64,000 bases of DNA from Prevotellaceae bacterium (GTDB lineage Bacteria > Bacteroidota > Bacteroidia > Bacteroidales > Bacteroidaceae): NCBI GenBank assembly GCA_015257125.1, contig JABZKU010000006.1:1-64000 (forward strand), given 5' to 3'. This document shows positions 27,448 through 36,170 of the stretch, one piece after another. The translations under genes and the position numbers were made by a program. The notes beneath the pieces were generated by a model that was given only the letters and a program-made list of their open reading frames with translations, was not told the DNA's origin and did no database searches. The stretch's first letter is position 1, and each line of letters starts with the position of its first letter.

Positions 27448-29412
27448 TCATCTCACCGCCACTTGGTCGGTGAGCATGCGTTGCATGTAGGATTGAATGA
27501 TGGCTTTGAGTTGTCGCTCCATGGCGGCCTGTTGCGGCACGCGCCCTTTGAGGTCGTGCACCAGGAGGCGGTCTTTTTTGAAGTCGTAAAGCCCCGTCGT
27601 TTTCTTGCCGTCGAAGAGCAAAACGTAGTCGCCCTGCGCAAACACGTACACACCGTTCAGATAAGCCACTTCATAGTTGTGTGTGGCGGGGAGTTGCGTA
27701 AGATCGTTACCAAAGGCGATGAAAGGATGCTGATAACCCAAATAGCCTAAGACGGTGGGCATGATGTCGATCTGCTTGACGATGCCCGGCAAGCGGCCCG
27801 GTTTCATGTCGCCCGAGGGGTCGAAGAAGATGATCGGCACGCGGAAACGCCCGAGCGGCGTCTGATATTCCTCATGCGTGGAGAGGCTGGTGTGATCGGC
27901 CGTGATGACGAACAGGGTGTTCTTGTACCACGGCTGACGGCTCGCCGTTGCAAAGAATTTGCGCAGTGCCATGTCGCTGTATCTCACACATTTGTGCAAA
28001 GGCGTGCCGCCTTCTTCGGGAAACTGCTTCTCGTAGCGTTCCGGCACCTTGTAGGGGGCATGGGACGAGGCGGTGAAAACGGCCGTCATGAACGGTTGTT
28101 TCATTTCGCCCATCTTGTGTGCATAGAACTGCAAGAACGGTTCGTCCCAAATGGCCCATGTGCCGTCGAACTCGTCTTTGCCGCCGAAACGTGTGTCGGC
28201 CTCAAACTCGGTGCGGCCGTAGTATTTGTTGAAACCCGTGGAGCGCGAAAAGGCCTCGAAACCCATCGATCCGTTTTGCGCACCGTGGAAGAAAGCCGTC
28301 TCGTAGTTTTCCTTATCCAACTCGCCGGCGAGTCCACTCAAGTGGTTGAGCGAAGCCGGGGTGAGGAAAAACGGTTCGACAAACATGGGGATCGACGAAA
28401 GCACCGAGGGCATGCCGTCGATGCTCTTGCGGCCGTTGGCAAATGAGTGCTCGTAGGTGGTGCTCACCGCGATGAGCGAATCGAGGAAGGGCGTCACCCC
28501 TTTGTAGCGCCCGCCTTCGAGCTGCGGGTTGAGGGCGCCCACAAATTCTTGGCCGAAACTCTCGAGAATGATCACAACGACATTCTTGTGGCGCTGAGTC
28601 AGCGCCTCGCCCGGATGGTGTAGGGGCGAATAGAGCGTGTTGAGCTCGTCGGCGCTGAAGTAGCCCGGATCGACGAACGCCTTTTTGTTGGCCGTGCGTA
28701 TCATGGAGAAAGGCGTATTCAACACCAACGCGGCCTCGGCCGGGCGGTTGACAAACTGATTGGCGTTGCTCAGCGTGATGGGACGCACGGCCGTGGTGAA
28801 TCCGCCGCGCATACCGGCCACACACAGGGGAATGAAGAGACCCAGTGCGAGGGTTTGGGCCACATAGTAGGGTGCTGCCGGCTGCGGTGTCTTGGTGAGC
28901 GAACGAGGATGGACATAGGCCAGCCAAAGCAGGGCGATGAGCGCCACGCCGATGAGCAAAACAAAGGGATGGTGGAGCACTTCTTTGCCGACGATGGAGA
29001 AAATGTTGCCCTCGTGGCTAAATTCGCCGAACACTGTCCAAGTGGTGCGGCGACCGGTGTATTGAAAATAGACCGCGTCGGCCATGTTCAGCGCGACGCC
29101 CACGCCGTTGATCACAACATAGAGCCATTTGCACACCGACTGCCAGCCCGCGCGCTCTTTGTAGGGCACGGGCAGAAGCATGAGCAGCGCATAGAGTGCA
29201 TTGGTGTAGAGAATGGCGGAGATGTCAAAAAAGAGCGTTCCTTTGATCACCAGTGCCGTGTCGAGTTGTGCAAAGCCCGGGGCAAAGGCGTCCCAATTGG
29301 TCACGAGAAAGGCTACGCGGCAGAGCGCATAGACGGCGTAGACCAACAGGAGGTTGAGGAGGAAGGCGGCAGGCGTCGAGAGGGCGCCGAAGCGAAGGGT
29401 GAAGCGTTTCAT
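27448..29412 (-). CDS. LTA-synthase/phosphatase-superfamily sulfatase-like membrane protein
   Basis: A 654-aa protein with about five N-terminal transmembrane helices (to about residue 215) and a periplasmic alkaline-phosphatase-superfamily domain. NVVVIILESFG starts the domain, NGRKSIDGMPSVLSSIP carries the probable Ser/Thr nucleophile, and TASSHAPYKVP, VITADHTS and DIMPTVLGYLG complete the family pattern. Relatives transfer phosphoglycerol or phosphoethanolamine to lipids or glycans. In a Gram-negative a lipopolysaccharide or glycan decoration is likely. The ATG at 29412 is chosen over 29457 because the membrane segment starts soon after. It is the first gene of the operon. Confidence 0.9.
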   Translation of the reverse strand: MKRFTLRFGALSTPAAFLLNLLLVYAVYALCRVAFLVTNWDAFAPGFAQLDTALVIKGTLFFDISAILYTNALYALLMLLPVPYKERAGWQSVCKWLYVVINGVGVALNMADAVYFQYTGRRTTWTVFGEFSHEGNIFSIVGKEVLHHPFVLLIGVALIALLWLAYVHPRSLTKTPQPAAPYYVAQTLALGLFIPLCVAGMRGGFTTAVRPITLSNANQFVNRPAEAALVLNTPFSMIRTANKKAFVDPGYFSADELNTLYSPLHHPGEALTQRHKNVVVIILESFGQEFVGALNPQLEGGRYKGVTPFLDSLIAVSTTYEHSFANGRKSIDGMPSVLSSIPMFVEPFFLTPASLNHLSGLAGELDKENYETAFFHGAQNGSMGFEAFSRSTGFNKYYGRTEFEADTRFGGKDEFDGTWAIWDEPFLQFYAHKMGEMKQPFMTAVFTASSHAPYKVPERYEKQFPEEGGTPLHKCVRYSDMALRKFFATASRQPWYKNTLFVITADHTSLSTHEEYQTPLGRFRVPIIFFDPSGDMKPGRLPGIVKQIDIMPTVLGYLGYQHPFIAFGNDLTQLPATHNYEVAYLNGVYVFAQGDYVLLFDGKKTTGLYDFKKDRLLVHDLKGRVPQQAAMERQLKAIIQSYMQRMLTDQVAVR

Positions 29413-29583
29413 TGACAAAGGGTGAAACAAATCTTGCGCAGTGGGAAAGGAAGGCAAACCCCTTCCGCGCGCGTACGTGCATATAAATAATGTGTCTGCA
29501 ATCTGTCGTTCCGTAGGGAGTCACACTGCGGTTTTCTGCAGATGAGACGAAAGAAGGACGACAAGTCGGCACATTTCAAAAAG
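29413..29583. other. Leader region of the envelope operon
   Basis: About 170 bases between the predicted -7 box and the first start codon of the minus-strand operon. It contains short open frames only. I see no terminator-like hairpin or named riboswitch. Confidence 0.5.
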
Positions 29584-29591
29584 CAAAGATA
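29584..29591 (-). promoter_or_regulatory. -7 promoter box of the envelope glycan operon
   Basis: On the minus strand the sequence is TATCTTTG, a match to TAnnTTTG. No convincing -33 TTG is found at the proper distance, so the call rests on the -7 box and on its place upstream of the first gene. Confidence 0.5.
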
Positions 29592-30021
29592 AAGAATGTT
29601 TGTAAGAAGCCCCACGTTGCCGGTCGCTTTTCTGCCACAAAGTGACAGAAAAGTGGCGATTTGGCACAAATGGCAGTCTTTTGGCAGAGAAGAGTGCGCG
29701 GAAGAGTCGCTTGAAATGGGGTTGAGGCGTCAGAAAAACGGTTTTCGACGGAGAGAAGCCGTGAATCGTCGAGATGGATGCATGATTGGGCGATTTTTTT
29801 CGGATTTTGCGTCCGAAAGGTGGGAACTGTCTTGTCGTTGTGGTGGGGAAAGGGGCAAATGGCGAGCGAGTGGGGCGAGGAGTGGACGAGTTGCGGCGAA
29901 AAGTCCACGAGTTTTTCGGGAAACAAGAGGAGTTTTCGCGAAAAGTTGTGGGATTTACTCTCGCACTTGCGCAGTCTTTTTGCGCCGTAGTCGCCGGTTG
30001 GGGCAAAATTGATGGAGGTAC
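29592..30021. other. Gene-free stretch between two minus-strand units
   Basis: About 430 bases with overlapping short open frames on both strands and no recognisable protein, promoter or RNA gene. It is rich in short runs such as GTTTTCGCGAAAA. Probably non-coding. Confidence 0.6.
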
Positions 30022-30056
30022 AAAAAAACTCCCCGCATTCCGAAGAACGGGGGAGT
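30022..30056 (-). terminator. Terminator with a UUCG tetraloop after the DUF3467 gene
   Basis: On the minus strand a 7-bp outer stem (ACTCCCC/GGGGAGT) continues after a one-base bulge into an inner stem closed by C(TTCG)G, then a run of seven T residues (30022-30028). The C(UUCG)G loop is exceptionally stable in RNA. Confidence 0.9.
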
Positions 30057-30093
30057 GTGCGCAAGTAGTCGCCTTGCGCTTTTTGTCAAAGGG

Positions 30094-30432
30094 TTACGCG
30101 TTGGCGTCGGGAGCTCCGAAGGGAGTAGCCGTGCGACCCACGCCTTCCGTAGCGGCGGGCTGAGGCATGCCGAGATCGATGGTGCCAAATTCCTGTTCGT
30201 ACTTAACTACGTTGTCTTGGAGGGCGAAGAGGAGACGCTTCGCGCTTTGGGGCGTGAGGATCTGGCGGGCATTTACGCGAGCCTGGGGCAGACCGGGAAG
30301 AGCGGCGACAAAGTCGAGCACGAACTCCTGCGGGCTGTGGTTGATGATGGCCAGATTGCTGTAAGTGCCGTTGGCGATTTCGGGAGTGAGCTCGATTTGG
30401 AGCTGCTGACCCTGTTCTTTTTCGTTTGCCAT
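30094..30432 (-). CDS. DUF3467 domain-containing protein
   Basis: A 112-aa protein of a family almost confined to Bacteroidota and a few others. The typical core LQIELTPEIANGTYSNLAII, then NHSPQEFVLDFVAALPG, ARQILTPQSAKRLLFALQDN and a Gly/Pro-rich tail (MPQPAATEGVG) are all present. Function is unknown. From memory, in Bacteroides this gene lies directly between rpoC and rpsL on the same strand. Here it lies 18.7 kb after rpoC and on the opposite strand, still 2.4 kb from rpsL. Its own promoter and terminator are visible. Confidence 0.9.
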   Translation of the reverse strand: MANEKEQGQQLQIELTPEIANGTYSNLAIINHSPQEFVLDFVAALPGLPQARVNARQILTPQSAKRLLFALQDNVVKYEQEFGTIDLGMPQPAATEGVGRTATPFGAPDANA

Positions 30433-30564
30433 GAGAGGGTAGTGTGTTATGTTGATGAATAAATTTGTGCGATGTGGACAACGAGGTTTTGCTCGTTGTG
30501 TGGTCTAAACTGCAACAATGGTGCCAAAAGTGCAACTCCGGTTGTCGTCTGCTGTAGACATGAG

Positions 30565-30595
30565 CAAATGTAGCAAAACAAAATGGAACGTGCAA
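30565..30595 (-). promoter_or_regulatory. Promoter for the DUF3467 gene
   Basis: On the minus strand TACATTTG (30565-30572) is the -7 box and TTG (30593-30595) the -33 box, 20 bases apart. The leader to the ATG is about 130 bases. Confidence 0.75.
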
Positions 30596-30623
30596 GAATG
30601 GCGCGTAGAAAACATGCAAGAAA

Positions 30624-30655
30624 TTTGGTATTCTCTCGTCGAGCGTGTAAATTTG
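30624..30655 (+). promoter_or_regulatory. Promoter for the OmpA-family gene
   Basis: The -33 TTTG (30624-30627) and -7 TAAATTTG (30648-30655) are 20 bases apart. It is divergent from the DUF3467 promoter about 30 bases away, so the two genes share a control region. Confidence 0.8.
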
Positions 30656-30703
30656 CACGTTAATAGACATATTGTCGCTTGACGACGGTAATCTCATTCC
30701 ATT

Positions 30704-32716
30704 ATGACTTACAAACGACTGCTGCTTTTCCTCTTTTTGTTGCTCGTCCTCCTACCCGGACGGGCGCAATTCGTAGGGCCTTTGGCAGCACGACCTGAAT
30801 TTAAACGCAGTTGGGGACTCACCTTCGGCAGCGGTGCTTATCATACGATGGCTTACAGTCCCAATGCCAATTTGGTGACCGGGATGTTTGTCTTGGATGT
30901 CAAGCGCCAATTTACGCCGACCCTCGCCCTCGGTTTGGAAGGTAACCTCCTGTTGCCGAACCAAAACTTGTTGCAGAGCCACAGTGCCCGTAGCATGGTT
31001 TACCTTTATGGAGGGATCAATCTTTTCAACCTCTTTGTGACGCCACCCGTCGAACCGCGTCGCGTCGAACTGGACGGTATTCTTTCGCTCGGTTGGGGAC
31101 ACAATTTTAAGGAAGAAGCCGCCAATCGTGACCTCGGTGCGAGCTATTTGGTGTCGAAACTGGGCTTGAATCTCAGTTGGCACCTCAATGCCGAACGCTC
31201 GTGGGCGCTGAATTTGCGCCCGGCGCTGTTCTACGATTTGCGCACGGAGAAAGAGAACTCGCAAATTGAGTACAATATACATAAGGCGTCGATGATGCTC
31301 TCGGTTGGTTTCACCTATCGCTGGACCGGCGAGAAGCGCGCGCGCCGTCGCACCTTTATTCTCGGCCTCGAAGAGGAAGATGATGAAGAAGATGTGGTGG
31401 TGAACGACACCGTGCGCACCATGTACATCTTCCCTCGTCTGGCTTCTCGCGGTCGTCGCTCGCGTTCGCGCACATTGCCCACGCCGTCCATGGCGCTCAA
31501 CCCTGTGCAGCGTGCAGACCTGCAGCCGACCACGCGCGTTGTTTCGGGAACTGAACTCCCCGGCAACTATCACATGGATAGCACCGGCCACGTTGTGGTG
31601 GGCGATCGCGAATATGTGGTGCCCCTTCCCAAAAAGATGGCGCCGAAACCGAAGCCTGTGGAAACCGTTCGCCCGAGTGAGCCGGTGACCTACGGCGAGA
31701 ATCACGAAACCGGTGCACCCTTGGAACCCGGCAATGAGAGCGTGATGATCATTCCGCTTTCGCAACCCGAGCGAAAGGTAATCAATGCGCGTCCTGAGAA
31801 GGCGACGCCGCCGGTGAAGTCGTCCGTTGCCGATACGACCGCCTTGACTTCGCGCGGAGTGACGCCCGTTCGTGGCGCTGTCAGCTCTGCACCGGTGAAA
31901 CACGCCGTACAGCAAACGCCCGATCGCGCCGCTGAACGTCGTGAGCACGATCGCCCTGTGGTGCAAACGCCCCATCGTACGGGAGCACAAACGACGGTGG
32001 TTGCCACTCCTCCCGTGAAAGTTCGCGGCGAAGAGCACCGCTTGGTGGCCACCGGACCCGATCGTCCCGTTGAAAAGGCCGATTATGAGCGGAAGGTGCG
32101 CCAAGAGACGACCACACGCGGCAATGAACAACCTGCACGCGTGGAAGCGCGTCGGGAACAACCGGCAACGCAAACCACAACAGTCGCCCCCGTTCGCAAC
32201 GAGGCCGCCACGACGACAACCCAACCCGTGACGCCCGCACGAATCGTGATCGAAACCCCCGATCCTGTGGCACCTGTGCCCGAACTTCAGTACGGCGCGC
32301 AGCCGCTTTCGCTCGTAACGACAGTGCCTCCCGTGCAGAAAGAGCCGGAAGTGGAGCCCGCTGAAGTGGTTGAAGACGCTCCCCGTCGCACCGCCGCCAA
32401 GAAGACACGCTCCGAAGAGTTCGATGTCTACTTTGCTGCCGGTAGTGCGGCCGTGTCCGGAGCCCCGCTCGGCGAAGTGGCGCGCTTGGTCAATTATCTT
32501 CGTCGCAATCCTTCGGCCACTGTGACCCTCGCCGGTTATGTTTCGGGCGGTGAAAATCGCGCGCTGGCGCGTCGCCGTGTCGATGTGGTGCGTGGCTTGT
32601 TGGTGAGCCGCTATGGCATCGAAGCACGCCGCATTCATGCAACGGCGTACGGTATTGCCTATTTCTCTTCCCTGCCGGCTAAAAATCGCGTCGTTGTGGC
32701 GCACGCCGGTGAGTGA
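30704..32716 (+). CDS. OmpA-family outer membrane protein with long Pro/Thr/Arg-rich linker
   Basis: A 670-aa protein. Residues 1-21 are a signal peptide (ending GRAQ). Residues about 25-215 form a beta-barrel-like part with alternating hydrophobic strands ending in SVGFTYRWTG. An acidic loop GLEEEDDEEDVVV follows, then a disordered linker (about 240-560) rich in Pro, Thr, Arg, Glu and Gln. The C-terminal OmpA-like domain has DVYFAAGSAAVSGAPLGEVA, LAGYVSGGENRALARRRVDV and a truncated final block, and normally contacts peptidoglycan. The linker is much longer than usual. Likely an anchor between outer membrane and cell wall. Confidence 0.88.
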   Translation: MTYKRLLLFLFLLLVLLPGRAQFVGPLAARPEFKRSWGLTFGSGAYHTMAYSPNANLVTGMFVLDVKRQFTPTLALGLEGNLLLPNQNLLQSHSARSMVYLYGGINLFNLFVTPPVEPRRVELDGILSLGWGHNFKEEAANRDLGASYLVSKLGLNLSWHLNAERSWALNLRPALFYDLRTEKENSQIEYNIHKASMMLSVGFTYRWTGEKRARRRTFILGLEEEDDEEDVVVNDTVRTMYIFPRLASRGRRSRSRTLPTPSMALNPVQRADLQPTTRVVSGTELPGNYHMDSTGHVVVGDREYVVPLPKKMAPKPKPVETVRPSEPVTYGENHETGAPLEPGNESVMIIPLSQPERKVINARPEKATPPVKSSVADTTALTSRGVTPVRGAVSSAPVKHAVQQTPDRAAERREHDRPVVQTPHRTGAQTTVVATPPVKVRGEEHRLVATGPDRPVEKADYERKVRQETTTRGNEQPARVEARREQPATQTTTVAPVRNEAATTTTQPVTPARIVIETPDPVAPVPELQYGAQPLSLVTTVPPVQKEPEVEPAEVVEDAPRRTAAKKTRSEEFDVYFAAGSAAVSGAPLGEVARLVNYLRRNPSATVTLAGYVSGGENRALARRRVDVVRGLLVSRYGIEARRIHATAYGIAYFSSLPAKNRVVVAHAGE

Positions 32717-32753
32717 GATGTGAAACGGTGCGCGGACTTTGTCCAAAAAACAG

Positions 32754-32784
32754 TTGGCTGACCGAAAAAAAATGGCTAACTTTG
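32754..32784 (+). promoter_or_regulatory. Promoter of the str operon (rpsL)
   Basis: TTG at 32754-32756 and TAACTTTG at 32777-32784 are 20 bases apart, a full match to the Bacteroidota consensus. It gives rpsL-rpsG-fusA-rpsJ a transcript start independent of rpoBC, with a leader of about 80 bases. Confidence 0.85.
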
Positions 32785-32868
32785 CAGCCAAAATGGCGTA
32801 GTGTACCCTCTCGCCAGCTCTCATAGCAATCAGAAAATACAATATATAAACAATTAAAATCACATCAA

Positions 32869-33252
32869 ATGCCTACTATTCAACAACTTGTGCGCAAGGG
32901 TCGTTCGGTGGCAGCTGAAAAGTCCAAGTCTCCCGCTTTGGACAACTGCCCCCAGCGTCGTGGCGTGTGCGTTCGTGTGTACACCACCACACCTAAGAAG
33001 CCTAACTCGGCAATGCGTAAGGTAGCCCGTGTGCGCCTGACCAACTCTAAGGAAGTGAACTCCTACATCCCCGGTGAAGGTCACAACCTCCAAGAGCACA
33101 GCATCGTGCTCGTTCGCGGTGGTCGTGTAAAGGACCTTCCCGGTGTGCGCTATCACATCGTTCGCGGTACTTTGGATACCGCCGGTGTGGCTAACCGCAC
33201 GCAGCGTCGCTCCAAGTATGGTGCGAAGCGTCCCAAACCCGCTAAGAAGTAA
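32869..33252 (+). CDS. rpsL: 30S ribosomal protein S12
   Basis: S12 (127 aa) sits at the decoding centre and controls accuracy. TTTPKKPNSAMRKV (residues 40-53) and GGRVKDLPGVRYH (84-96) carry the sites where streptomycin-resistance changes occur. K43 and K88 are the wild-type residues, so no resistance change is seen. It is the first gene of the str operon here, with a promoter directly upstream. Confidence 0.98.
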   Translation: MPTIQQLVRKGRSVAAEKSKSPALDNCPQRRGVCVRVYTTTPKKPNSAMRKVARVRLTNSKEVNSYIPGEGHNLQEHSIVLVRGGRVKDLPGVRYHIVRGTLDTAGVANRTQRRSKYGAKRPKPAKK

Positions 33253-33441
33253 TCCATTCAAAGCGGTAGGAGGGTAGGAGAAGAGTAATTGCTAAGCAAT
33301 GAAGGTGCATTTCAGAGAAAGGTACACTTCTCCTCCCACCCACATCTTATTATTAAGACAAACGTTGGTTTGCATAAGGTTGAGTAAGCACGACAACGTG
33401 CTGAAGACAGCATGCAGCCTCACACAAAACCAAATTACCCA
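33253..33441 (+). promoter_or_regulatory. Structured rpsL-rpsG spacer, possible S7 control site
   Basis: This 189-base spacer is long for a ribosomal operon and contains nested complementary arms: GGGTAGGAGAAG (from 33274) with CTTCTCCTCCC (from 33328), a small hairpin ATTGC/GCAAT inside, and AGCACG/CGTGCT (33387-33402) with an ACAA loop shortly before rpsG. In E. coli S7 binds the S12-S7 spacer to repress translation. A similar role here is inference. Confidence 0.5.
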
Positions 33442-33918
33442 ATGCGTAAAGCAAAACCTAAGAAGCGGTTGATCCTCCCCGATCCCGTTTACGGAGACCA
33501 GAAAGTTTCCAAGTTCGTAAACCACCTCATGTACGACGGTAAGAAAAACGTGAGCTACGAGATCTTCTATCACGCTCTCGAACTCGTCGGTGAGAAGATG
33601 CAAAACGAAGAGAAGAGCGCTCTCGAAATCTGGAAGATCGCGCTGGACAAAATCACTCCGCAGGTTGAGGTGAAGTCTCGCCGTATCGGTGGTGCTACTT
33701 TCCAAGTGCCCACTGAAATCCGTCCCGACCGTAAGGAATCGGTTTCCATGAAGAACTTGATCAGCTTCGCTCGTAAGCGCGGTGGTAAGACCATGGCCGA
33801 CAAACTCGCAGCCGAGATCATGGATGCTTACAACGAACAAGGCGGTGCCTTTAAGCGTAAGGAAGATATGCACCGTATGGCAGAAGCTAACCGTGCCTTC
33901 GCACACTTCCGCTTCTAA
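33442..33918 (+). CDS. rpsG: 30S ribosomal protein S7
   Basis: S7 (158 aa) nucleates assembly of the small-subunit head and contacts tRNA in the exit site. MRKAKPKKRLILPDPVYGDQ at the start and KFVNHLMYDGKKNVSYEIFY match the family. The longer frame from 33412 adds ten residues not found in relatives and overlaps a leader hairpin, so the ATG at 33442 is chosen. fusA follows after 23 nt. Confidence 0.96.
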   Translation: MRKAKPKKRLILPDPVYGDQKVSKFVNHLMYDGKKNVSYEIFYHALELVGEKMQNEEKSALEIWKIALDKITPQVEVKSRRIGGATFQVPTEIRPDRKESVSMKNLISFARKRGGKTMADKLAAEIMDAYNEQGGAFKRKEDMHRMAEANRAFAHFRF

Positions 33919-33941
33919 TCCCCTCATAGCATAAGACTAAA

Positions 33942-36062
33942 ATGGCAAAGCAAGACCTCCATTTGACGCGCAACATCGGTATCATGGCGCACATCGATGC
34001 CGGTAAGACGACAACCTCCGAGCGTATCCTTTTCTACACCGGTAAAACCCACAAAATCGGTGAGGTGCACGAAGGTGGCGCAACCATGGACTGGATGGAA
34101 CAGGAGCAGGAACGCGGTATCACGATTACTTCGGCCGCAACGACTGCATACTGGACTTACAATGGTACTAAATACAAGTTCAACCTCATCGATACTCCGG
34201 GTCACGTTGACTTCACGGCTGAGGTAGAACGCTCGCTTCGTGTCCTCGACGGTGCAGTAGCTACTTACTGTGCAGTGGGTGGTGTGGAGCCCCAGTCTGA
34301 AACCGTTTGGCGTCAGGCAGACAAATACAACGTTCCCCGTATCGGCTACGTAAACAAGATGGACCGTTCCGGCGCCAACTTCTTCGAAGTGGTTCGCCAG
34401 ATGAAGGACGTCCTCGGTGCTACGCCCTGCGTGATCTCTGTTCCCATCGGTGCTGAAGAAAATTTCAAGGGTATCGTCGATCTCATCAAAATGAAGGCCA
34501 TCCTTTGGCACGACGAGACGATGGGTGCTGAATACGATGTGGAAGATATCCCCGCTGAACTCGTTGACGAGTGCAACGAATGGCGTCAGAAGATGATCGA
34601 ACTTGCTGCAGAGCAAGACGAGACGCTGATGGAGAAGTTCTTCGAAGATCCCGACACGCTCACCGAAGAAGAAATCGTTGCCGCTATCCGTAAAGGTACG
34701 CTCGCATTGGATATCGTTCCCATGACGTGCGGTTCTTCGTTCAAGAACAAGGGTGTGCAAACGCTTCTCGACTATGTGGTATTGTTCCTGCCCTCGCCCC
34801 TCGATACTCCCGTGATCGAAGGAACGAATCCCGATACGGGTGAGATCGAAACGCGTCAAGTTTCGGAAGACGAAAAGACTTCGGCTCTCGCGTTTAAGAT
34901 CGCTACTGACCCCTACGTTGGTCGTCTCACGTTCTTCCGCGTTTACTCCGGTAAGATCGAAGCCGGTTCGTATGTTTACAACGTACGTTCTGGTAAGAAG
35001 GAACGCGTTTCGCGTATCTTCCAGATGCACTCCAACAAGCAGAATCCTGTTGAGGTGATTGGTGCCGGTGATATCGGTGCAGGTGTTGGTTTCAAGGATA
35101 TTCGTACGGGTGATACGCTTGCTGAAGAGGATGCACCCATCGTACTTGAATCCATGGAATTCCCTGAAACCGTGATTGGTATCGCAGTAGAGCCCAAGAC
35201 TCAGAAGGATCTCGACAAACTTTCCACCGGTCTTTCGAAGCTCGCCGAAGAAGACCCCACTTTCACCGTGAAGACGGACGAACAGAGCGGTCAGACCATC
35301 ATCTCCGGTATGGGTGAGTTGCACTTGGATATCATCATCGATCGTCTGAAGCGCGAATTCAAGGTAGAAATTAACCAAGGTAAGCCCCAGGTTAACTACA
35401 AGGAAGCCATCACCAAGACGGTTAACCTCCGCGAAGTCTACAAGAAGCAATCCGGTGGTCGCGGTAAGTTCGCCGACATCATCGTGAATGTAGGTCCCGT
35501 AGACGAAGACTTCAAGGAAGGCGGCCTGCAGTTCGTCAATAAGGTAACCGGCGGTAACATTCCCAAGGAATTCATTCCCTCGGTACAGAAGGGCTTCGAG
35601 AATGCCATGAAGAGCGGTGTGCTCGGTGGCTTCCCCCTCGACAGCTTGAAGGTCGAACTCCTCGACGGTTCGTTCCACCCTGTGGACTCTGACCAACTTT
35701 CGTTTGAAATCGCCGCTCTCCAGGCTTACAAGAACGCTTGTGCCCAAGCAGGTCCCGTTCTTTTGGAGCCGATGATGAAGCTCGACGTGATCACGCCCGA
35801 AGAAAACATGGGTGATGTGATCGGCGACCTCAACAAGCGCCGCGGTCAGGTAGAAGGTATGGAAAACAGCCGTTCCGGCGCTCGTGTGGTGAAGGCTACT
35901 GTGCCCCTTTCCGAGATGTTCGGTTACGTAACTGCCCTCCGCACCATCACTTCCGGACGTGCTACCAGCTCGATGTCTTACGATCACCACGCTCCCGTGT
36001 CGAGCAGCATCGCGAAAGCCGTGCTCGAAGAGATCAAGGGTCGCGTTGATCTCGTTAAGTAA
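33942..36062 (+). CDS. fusA: Translation elongation factor G
   Basis: EF-G (706 aa) is the GTPase that drives translocation on the ribosome. The P-loop AHIDAGKTT is at residues 15-23, switch II DTPGHVDFTAEVERSLR near 86-102 and NKMDRSGANF near 140. Domains II-V follow at normal length. It lies in the usual S12-S7-EF-G-S10 order. Confidence 0.98.
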   Translation: MAKQDLHLTRNIGIMAHIDAGKTTTSERILFYTGKTHKIGEVHEGGATMDWMEQEQERGITITSAATTAYWTYNGTKYKFNLIDTPGHVDFTAEVERSLRVLDGAVATYCAVGGVEPQSETVWRQADKYNVPRIGYVNKMDRSGANFFEVVRQMKDVLGATPCVISVPIGAEENFKGIVDLIKMKAILWHDETMGAEYDVEDIPAELVDECNEWRQKMIELAAEQDETLMEKFFEDPDTLTEEEIVAAIRKGTLALDIVPMTCGSSFKNKGVQTLLDYVVLFLPSPLDTPVIEGTNPDTGEIETRQVSEDEKTSALAFKIATDPYVGRLTFFRVYSGKIEAGSYVYNVRSGKKERVSRIFQMHSNKQNPVEVIGAGDIGAGVGFKDIRTGDTLAEEDAPIVLESMEFPETVIGIAVEPKTQKDLDKLSTGLSKLAEEDPTFTVKTDEQSGQTIISGMGELHLDIIIDRLKREFKVEINQGKPQVNYKEAITKTVNLREVYKKQSGGRGKFADIIVNVGPVDEDFKEGGLQFVNKVTGGNIPKEFIPSVQKGFENAMKSGVLGGFPLDSLKVELLDGSFHPVDSDQLSFEIAALQAYKNACAQAGPVLLEPMMKLDVITPEENMGDVIGDLNKRRGQVEGMENSRSGARVVKATVPLSEMFGYVTALRTITSGRATSSMSYDHHAPVSSSIAKAVLEEIKGRVDLVK

Positions 36063-36106
36063 TCGACAGCAGGCACTTATCACCAGCAACAATCCATTTC
36101 GCTTAG

Positions 36107-36145
36107 GCGCGGTGGGATAGCGAACGACTCTTATCCCACCGTTGC
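36107..36145 (+). other. Stem-loop in the fusA-rpsJ spacer
   Basis: Bases 36110-36119 (CGGTGGGATA) pair perfectly with 36132-36141, with a 12-base loop, and flanking bases extend the stem imperfectly. No T tract follows, so it is probably an mRNA processing or translation-control structure before rpsJ, not a terminator. Confidence 0.55.
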
Positions 36146-36170
36146 CGAGCGATGTTCAAACTAAAAAACA

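Noticed and set aside
29596..30064. Several overlapping open frames on both strands
   Set aside because: No motif, promoter or conservation sign; overlapping in several frames.
32989..33135. Possible streptomycin-resistance change in rpsL
   Set aside because: K43 and K88 are wild type.
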